DNA of 64,000 nt from contig BTRK01000002.1 of NCBI GenBank assembly GCA_036245805.1, forward strand, positions 36,748,661 to 36,812,660, read 5' to 3'. Made by a program: the position numbers and the translations under genes. Of this stretch, positions 58,601-64,000 are shown piece by piece; within the stretch, counting starts at the first letter, position 1, and every line of letters starts with the position of its first letter. The notes under the pieces were generated by a model, which was not told the DNA's origin, did no database searches, and saw only the letters and a list, made by a program, of their open reading frames with translations. Origin of the DNA: Pristionchus mayeri (taxonomy: Eukaryota; Nematoda; Chromadorea; Rhabditida; Neodiplogasteridae).

Positions 58601-61600
58601 GTCACGCTAAGGGACAGATGGAGGAATGACCGCGTGAGAGGGATTACCAAGCTGAGAGACTGGAATGAGGAAGGATTGAAACGAAAAGCGCGTTGGGCCC
58701 TCAAGATCAGAAGAATGGGAGTGGAACAGTGGAGCCGTGCGACAACTGTCTGGACTCCATTCAATAGGACTCGTCCCCCCGGAAAGCCTCGCGCGCGATG
58801 GAGAGACGACCTATCCCGAGCTATTGGCAGCCATTGGTGGAGTGCAACTTATGAAGACTACCGACCTATCATCTTCTGAGCGTTTCCGCCTGATAAGATA
58901 AATTGATTGATTGATTGATTGTGGTGCCAAAAATCACCGCAACAATCGGATCTTTGTCGAAGTTTCTGTTGTAAAAGGAAAGATCCGAGATTTGCGGTGA
59001 TTTTTTACATTACGTTAAAGCGCACGAACACATTGGTCAGCAGTGAGGCACTCGCCACTGGCCGATCGATAGAATCCGGCATTACATTGGCATCCAGCCA
59101 TGCAAACGTCGATGCACGGTTGCTAAAAAAAGAAAATGTGAAATACTATATTCAGGAGATGCTATGTGTTTATTGGGGTGTCCGGAAAGTTCGTATAATG
59201 CTTCGGAAAAAAGTCAGTTCGCGATCAAATGCAGTGATTGCGCAATCTGTTTGTCAACAATGTATTGCATCATTCTGACGTTGAGTAGTGAGAGGATTTA
59301 ATCAGTCTCCTAGTGGCTACATTGATTCTTGTGATGGACTCCCATCTCTACCTCCGAGCAGTTTTACTTCATTACTACCGTTGGCCGATCCGTGAAGGAG
59401 GCCCACTCTGCCCTGGCCCAGTCGGAAGGAGCTGACGCCCCCTCCATACCCTTCTGCTATAAGTGGTTCTCCCGCTTCAAGAAAGGGGAGTTTGGTCTGA
59501 TGATCAACCCCGCTCTGGACGCCCTCCCTCCCTCGATCAGCCTCTCGTTCTCCGCACACTGAAGCGCAAGCCCATGGCCAGTGTGCTTGAGTTGAAGAAG
59601 GATACTGGTAGTCCCAGATCAACGGTGTCCGATATCCTCCATCGATCTGGGAAGAAGCCGAAACTCCCACAGGTGATTCCCCATGACCTCTCCCCCGAAC
59701 AGCTGAAAAATCGTGTTCAAGTCTGTCGGGAATTACTCCATCGTAGATCCAATCTTCGATGGGTCAATTCCATCATCGCTACAGATGAGAAGTGGATCAC
59801 GTACGATAACCCTGTGAGGAGACTGCAATGGGTGGATGCAGATGAGAAGCCCACGCCCGTCCCGAAGAAGGAAGAGCACGGAAAGAAGGAACTCCTCTGC
59901 TTCTTCTTCTCAGTGCTCGGTCCCATTTACTGGGAGATCCTCGCCCCTGGCACCAGCATCAATGCCGACCTCTTCTCTGAACAACTGGAAGATGTCGCGA
60001 TCAGAATCCCTCCCAGACTCCTGAACCAGGGCAAAATTATTCTTCTGATGGACAATGCTCGCCCACATCGAGCGAAGATGACCCAGAAGAAAATGGACGA
60101 GCTGAAGATTGAGAGGATTCCCCATCCACCGTATTCCCCGGATCTCTCCCCATGCGACTACCACTGCTTCCGCTCTCTCTCTGACTTCTGCAAAGGAAAG
60201 AAGTTCAAGAATCGAGATGAAATTGTGAGGGCTTTCGTGAACTGGGCGGTCTCGAAGAAACCCGCATTCTGGAATAGAGGAATCGAGACCCTGCCCAATC
60301 GCTGGAGGGAGGTAGTGAGAAAGAAGGGGGCATACATTGGTCACTGAGAATTGTAAAGCATTGAATAAAAAATATAAACAAAAAATTATACGAACTTTCC
60401 GGACACCCCAATATTTTAATATCACTACAATAAGTTGTACGGAAATACCTTATTGTATGTGCGTCCTTATCATATCATTTATTTAATCTAACAATGAAAT
60501 GTCTATCTAATAATGAAATGTCGCATGGCGTATGCTAATTTGGGGGTATGACAGAAGCGCAACGACAAAAGCGCAAATCGAAATATCTCTCGAGAGACTG
60601 GTGATTCAGCTTCGAGGTTGGTATCAACTAATTGTTATTAATTAGCAGTATCTCCCCTGAGGGCATATTAGTGACGTCACTGAAAAAAGTGACGTCACTA
60701 TTTTTAGACGTATATGGTAAAAAATCAAAAAAAGTTCATGGTAAAAAATCGTGGTATAAGTTTGAGTTGGATCTAGACGAGGTATCGATGTCCACAAAAT
60801 CTACCATACACCCTCTTCAATTTGTCGGCTACCGTATCCCGATACACCATAATCTAGCTGAAGTATACTCAAAAGTTTATGGAAAACTACACTGTTTTCT
60901 TGGCAATAATTCAGCTAGATGGTGCATCGGGATACGGTAGCCAACAAATTGAAGAGGGTGTATAGTAGATTGTGTGGACATTGACACCTCGTCTAGATCA
61001 AACACAAACTTCTATCACGATTTTTTTACCATGAACTCCTATACGTCTAAAAATGGTGACGTCACTTTTTCCAGTGACGTCTCTAATATGCCCTCAGGGT
61101 ATATACTGCTAATTAATAGTAATTAGTTGATACCAACCTCGAATCTGAATCACCACTCTCTTGGATATATTTCGAGTTGCGCTTTTGTCGTTCCGATTTT
61201 TAAAACCTAGTTGCGCTTTTGTCGTTGCGCTTCTGTCATACCCCCGATAATTTTGATAAAACTCATGTGGAAAAAACTCAAGTCTGAGAGCAAGACTGAG
61301 CTCAAAACTAATGTATTGTAAGCGCACCGGCGGATCGTCCTTGTTCTCGCATGTGGGAGGGCATGCCGTTCCGCACTCATTGTAGGATTCGTTCTCATGT
61401 GGGTAGGTCGGGCTAAACTAAAATTGTTATATGAACTTCATAGATTGTTGTCAAGCAAAATTCGTAATTCGGATAATTCGGGTAGGTCGTCTCTTCATTT
61501 CCCACAATCTCTCGAGTGGCGGGAGAACGGGAGAAATGGAGATACATTGAACAGAATTACTAATGCTATTGTCACAGTTCTTACAGGGCATTGGTCAGCA

Positions 61601-61677
61601 GTGACGCATGCGCCACTGGCCGTTCGATAATATCCATTGATGCACTGGCATCCCGCCACACACTGGAGTGTGCAAAT
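55631..61677 (-). CDS. Multi-domain TIL (trypsin-inhibitor-like) protein, partial
   Basis: Exons on the minus strand: 61677-61585 (CQCINGYYRTASGACVTADQC, second half of a domain), 61412-61328 (first half, ..NECGTACPPTCENKDD), 59122-59030 (second half, CQCNAGFYRSASGECLTADQC), 55969-55880 (first half, TCPHANEEYKTCGSACPPTC), 55723-55631 (second half, CQCKTGYYRSASGECV). Each domain is split over two exons. The last two join in phase 0 into a 61-residue domain with all ten Cys of the TIL fold. TIL domains are secreted, disulphide-rich, and often inhibit serine proteases. The 61412 exon has Tyr where the first Cys should be. Introns hold LINE copy 2, mariner B and a foldback. The 5' start (signal peptide) is not seen, and the 3' continuation may or may not reach the array. 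Confidence 0.7.
56023..58920 (+). mobile_element. RTE-like non-LTR retrotransposon, copy 2
   Basis: It starts at the same 5' base as copy 1 (tctcaagtgtgtgg) and ends in the same TTGA repeat, about 2.9 kb, in the opposite orientation. It lies in an intron of the minus-strand TIL gene between the exons at 59030 and 55969. I could not find an exact target duplication. Confidence 0.83.
56135..58879 (+). pseudogene. LINE endonuclease-reverse transcriptase, copy 2
   Basis: The endonuclease part is open with VGDFNC, FHQIDYV and FDSDHRLV catalytic words. At 56972-56974 one C of a run of four seen in copy 1 is missing, which throws the frame just before the linker. The reverse transcriptase follows in the next frame to 58879, with FVDFKKAFDCVEW, GVRQGDILSP and YADD. 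A Gly to Asp change (QTDFRRGYC against QTGFRRGYS in copy 1) alters a conserved motif. The lesions differ from those of copy 1, so both copies descend from a sound source element. Confidence 0.83.
58921..59010. repeat. Short inverted repeat beside LINE copy 2
   Basis: aaaaatcaccgcaa..ggatctt is followed by the inverted gaaagatcc..tttgcggtgatttttt. About 90 bases, a likely MITE remnant abutting the LINE 3' end and the 59030 exon. Confidence 0.6.
59173..60411 (+). mobile_element. Mariner transposon B, in a TIL-gene intron
   Basis: 1239 bases, same ends as mariner A (ttggggtgtccgg / ccggacaccccaa), flanked by TA at 59171-59172 and 60412-60413. It is nearly identical to A over its length. Confidence 0.93.
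59334..60347 (+). pseudogene. Mariner transposase B, two small frameshifts
   Basis: Compared with copy A it lacks two bases near 59381 and one base near 59499. The two deletions total three, so about 40 codons in the DNA-binding half are read in a wrong frame and the rest returns to the normal frame. The catalytic half is open (IATDEKWITY, LLMDNARPHRA, SPDLSPCDYHCF, DD34D). It is probably not functional because the first frame meets a stop soon after the first deletion. Confidence 0.88.
60542..61245. mobile_element. 0.7-kb foldback with paired TGACGTCA words
   Basis: Inverted arms from gggggtatgacagaagcgca to its complement, centre near 60885. The left arm has TGACGTCA at 60672-60679 and 60690-60697, and the right arm has it at 61057-61064 plus a mutated partner. 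TGACGTCA is the CREB/ATF site. Inner arms share ctaccgtatcccgat words with the foldback in copy 1. It lies in a TIL-gene intron. Confidence 0.82.
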
Positions 61678-62194
61678 CTGAATATAAAATATTATGATTT
61701 ACAATGGTAAATACATATTTCATTTAATAATTCGCATTATTTAAAGTTGCTGTACTACGAGTTTCTAAGAGTAAGCGTACCAAAAGTTCACTTTCAAAGA
61801 ATGTAATGATAATTCTATCTAAGTCAACTCTCTTGTTTCATAACCCATAAGTAGTTATTCGTCTTTCATTGCCCCGCCGAGCGTAGTTAAACGGACCGGC
61901 ACTCTTAGAACATTGCCGTTCAGATGAAAGTTATCACCTTTCCGATCATCTTTGCCAAAAAATTAAAAAAATAAAAATTAGTCATTAAGCTAAAAATGAA
62001 CCTCAAAGGTTAAGACCGGAGCCGGGAATAAAGCTCGGGTCGAAAATACAGACCGAGAATTTGCACGCGTGAAGCGCACCACGATTCTAGTACTGTATTG
62101 TGGGTGTAATCGATTTTTTTTGTGTTTTGTTTTTGTCTTCATTTTACTCTTTTGTCATTTTCGTTTGAATATACTGGTCAAGAAACAATTCAGC
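61678..62194. other. Gap between TIL exon and THAP-like gene
   Basis: AT-rich, no exon found. The first half of the TIL domain that should precede 61677 is not visible here. Confidence 0.45.
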
Positions 62195-63519
62195 ATGACC
62201 AGCATTAGGAAGAAAAGGTGCTTTCTCTGTGGGGAGGAGACGGCGCAAACAAAGATCTTCCCTCCACGGTCGAGACCGTTGCTTCAAAGAGAGTGGCTAC
62301 TGAGGCAGGGCTTAGATGATTATGGGACTGCGCGTCTAATGGGTAGATACTCTTCGGTGAAAGAGCCTAGGTGGTGTTTGAGGCACTTCTCTTCAGCCAC
62401 CGACGAACTGCCCAAGGACGTGGGTTCTATCAATTAGATTTATTCTGTCATGAACCGCTTCTGCACGTGTGACGAATACGCAAGCGCATTGCTTCAGCAC
62501 AAAATTGTCGTTGCCCGCCCCGTATCCATCCCAACTGTATTGCGCACTGCTCGACCAGCCGACCTCGTTCCGCCGTCTCGTTTCGCTGCCCAACAACAAC
62601 CAAACCGTCAATTCCGTGGAAGACAAGTGAGTTTAGCTGCAGCCTAACTGGAATACATGAATGAACATCAAATGGAAGGCGCATAACTACGATCTACTGC
62701 AGCAAAACAATAAGCCAGACATCAATAATCAATTAATTGATCGTGGTACCGTAGAATAATCGACCTGCAATGCTCGATTAGACGTACTAAATCCACTGAT
62801 AATGGAGCAGATGCCCGTTCCAGGCAGGGCTAGGTTCGGATCGTCGCTCCCGCTCTCTTTCTCAAAATGGATCTCACACAGAGGTAAGTGGAAAGTATAT
62901 TATTTAGAATTCAAAGAGAACATAGGCAATGATAACATTTTACATACATTTTTCACAAGGAAATCTTGAACAATAAATATTGGGAAAACTAAGAACACAT
63001 TACTAAACAATTGATGAAATCTAAAAATCAAAAGGTGCCAGGATGGCTTCCTCCTCCCCTCGAAGTCGACGACGATCCCGACGAAGTTGGATCCTGGAAT
63101 CAAATGGATGAGGTTATTCCGAAGAGGTTCAAAAGTGAACGCTCCACTGCAACAATCGGGGTAAATTTACCAGTCACTAGTTATAGCACTCGGAGTATCG
63201 ATATTCTCAAGATTCTAACCAAGGGGGAGAGGATGAGGAAATGGAAGAGGAAGAAGAGGGCGTAAAAGAGTTGGGTCGATACGCCGTAATAGAAGATGAT
63301 TGCCTCAAGCGGCTACTAAAGCGCTGTGAAGAGTGCGGGGCGGTACTCGACCCGAGTCTGATCGATATGAGGAAAGAGGGAAGTGCATGGGTGGTCACCT
63401 ATCACTGTCTCAATGTCGAATGCAATGCTGTAGTGACCATTGAGACCCAAAAGAAAGTGGGGAAGGGAGGGGACAAGTGTACTCCTTCAATCACTCTCTC
63501 CCAATTGCTGCATTTATAA
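62195..63519 (+). CDS. THAP-like zinc-finger gene (possibly degenerate)
   Basis: From the ATG at 62195 the frame has CFLCG, then IFPPRSRP, REWL, and CLRHFS, the C2CH spacing of a THAP-type DNA-binding finger. A TAG at 62435-62437 interrupts it. The same frame then continues with ALLQHKIVVARPVSIPTVLR to a donor at 62626, so the stop may be a mutation. Later exons 63035-63160 (VPGWLPPPLEVDDD..) and 63187-63519 join in phase 0. The second holds an acidic stretch, CEECGAVLD and HCLNVECNAVV, a zinc-ribbon-like pair of CxxC/CxxxxC sites. A piece at about 62782-62883 may be another exon. After 63480 the natural continuation ([13 protein letters not shown]) is in another frame. Role: probably DNA binding. 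It could derive from a transposon. Confidence 0.5.
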
Positions 63520-63589
63520 CTGGTACTCCAACCCCTACAAGACTGGTACAAGGGAAAAGTATGTTTTCATATCAGCGAAAGTAACTAAC

Positions 63590-63700
63590 CATTGGGGGTA
63601 GATCTCCTCGAGGGTGGTGATCTTTATGTCCTTGACGAGACGTCCGAGCTTGGTCACGGACATCCATTCTTTGTCTCTTTCCTTTCCTCCGCGTAAACCG
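63590..63700 (-). CDS. rps-2: Exon resembling ribosomal protein uS5 (RPS2)
   Basis: After a tatgcag acceptor the minus strand reads [21 protein letters not shown] then [10 protein letters not shown]. This is the well-conserved N-terminal region of 40S ribosomal protein S2 ([25 protein letters not shown]). It ends at a GTTAGT donor, with PQ where the family continues into LFSLPIKE. The Gly/Arg-rich start would lie further right, beyond or near the window edge. The following exons are not found to the left. It is therefore either the edge of a real gene with a long intron or a duplicated orphan exon. Confidence 0.55.
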
Positions 63701-64000
63701 CTGCATAAGAAATAAGCATTATTTTATTAGAAATAAGATACACACGGCAATATTTTGTTTCAATGTTCTGAATATACTGGGAATCGTGTATGTTTTTAAA
63801 TATACGTGGTTCGAACGCTCGATGCACGCTTTGATTAGGGTTTTTAAAAATGTGAATTTGGGAAGTTTTTATCCGCATTGGATGATCAGGCACCACTTTA
63901 TTCATTCCTGGTGCAGCGTGGTACCGGCCAGGTACCGTGTTTTTTCCACTAGTACCGGCTTGGTACCACATGCTACCGGACCAGGATTGGGGCACTGGTA
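63701..64000. other. Right edge of window
   Basis: AT-rich, then several ggtacc-containing words (tggtaccacg, cggtacc, tggtaccac) near 63910-63975 that look like part of a further inverted repeat running off the window. No coding match is seen. Confidence 0.4.

Noticed and set aside
61109..61327. Minus-strand 72-codon frame at the foldback edge
   Set aside because: It runs through the foldback end and lacks Cys spacing or any match to the TIL exons on either side.

Overview
The window is nuclear DNA of a nematode. Four things point there. Genes are split into many short exons (about 60-130 bases) with TTTCAG-type acceptors. There is a tandem cluster of seven-helix chemoreceptor genes of the nematode SR kind. 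Tc1/mariner transposons and palindromic foldback elements are dense. One RTE-like LINE ends in a TTGA repeat. Very short exons in transposon-swollen introns remind me of diplogastrids such as Pristionchus, but that is inference. I see no bacterial features, no intact tRNA or rRNA gene and no CRISPR array.

Layout: (1) 3.8-45.8 kb, plus strand: five tandem chemoreceptor genes on one 10-exon plan with nearly constant exon lengths. Copies 1 (3764-9988) and 2 (11978-16807) are open from ATG to stop. Copy 3 (19247-29059) is a gutted remnant, copy 4 (38323-42887) carries a 22-base deletion and a lost splice donor, and copy 5 (43415-45801) is cut off after exon 8. An orphan last exon lies at 37250-37435. 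(2) 29.9-35.6 kb, minus strand: a cytochrome P450 gene in about 17 exons, largely readable but with a frame-breaking 23-base duplication and no normal 3' end. (3) 45.8-54.3 kb: a tandem array of 27 units of 266-267 bases. On the minus strand each unit looks like a 138-base exon (46 codons, same phase at both ends) with splice-like borders. An intact DD34D mariner sits in one unit. (4) 54.7-61.7 kb, minus strand: exons of a secreted-type protein with trypsin-inhibitor-like (TIL) cysteine-rich domains, interrupted by a LINE copy, a second mariner and a foldback. (5) 62.2-63.6 kb: a plus-strand THAP-like zinc-finger gene. At the right edge on the minus strand is one exon resembling ribosomal protein uS5 (RPS2).

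Transposable elements explain most of the spacing. Long palindromes sit in intron 1 and intron 7 of copy 1, downstream of copy 2, in the ruins of copy 3 and in intron 7 of copy 4. Two of these palindromes carry a tRNA-like sequence with a B-box in both arms. At 20.6-27.7 kb the elements are nested: palindrome, foldback, then LINE with an 11-base target duplication. The strongest candidate for something undescribed is the 138-base tandem exon array, which could be the repetitive part of a protein, or a young satellite that captured one exon. The sequence alone does not decide.
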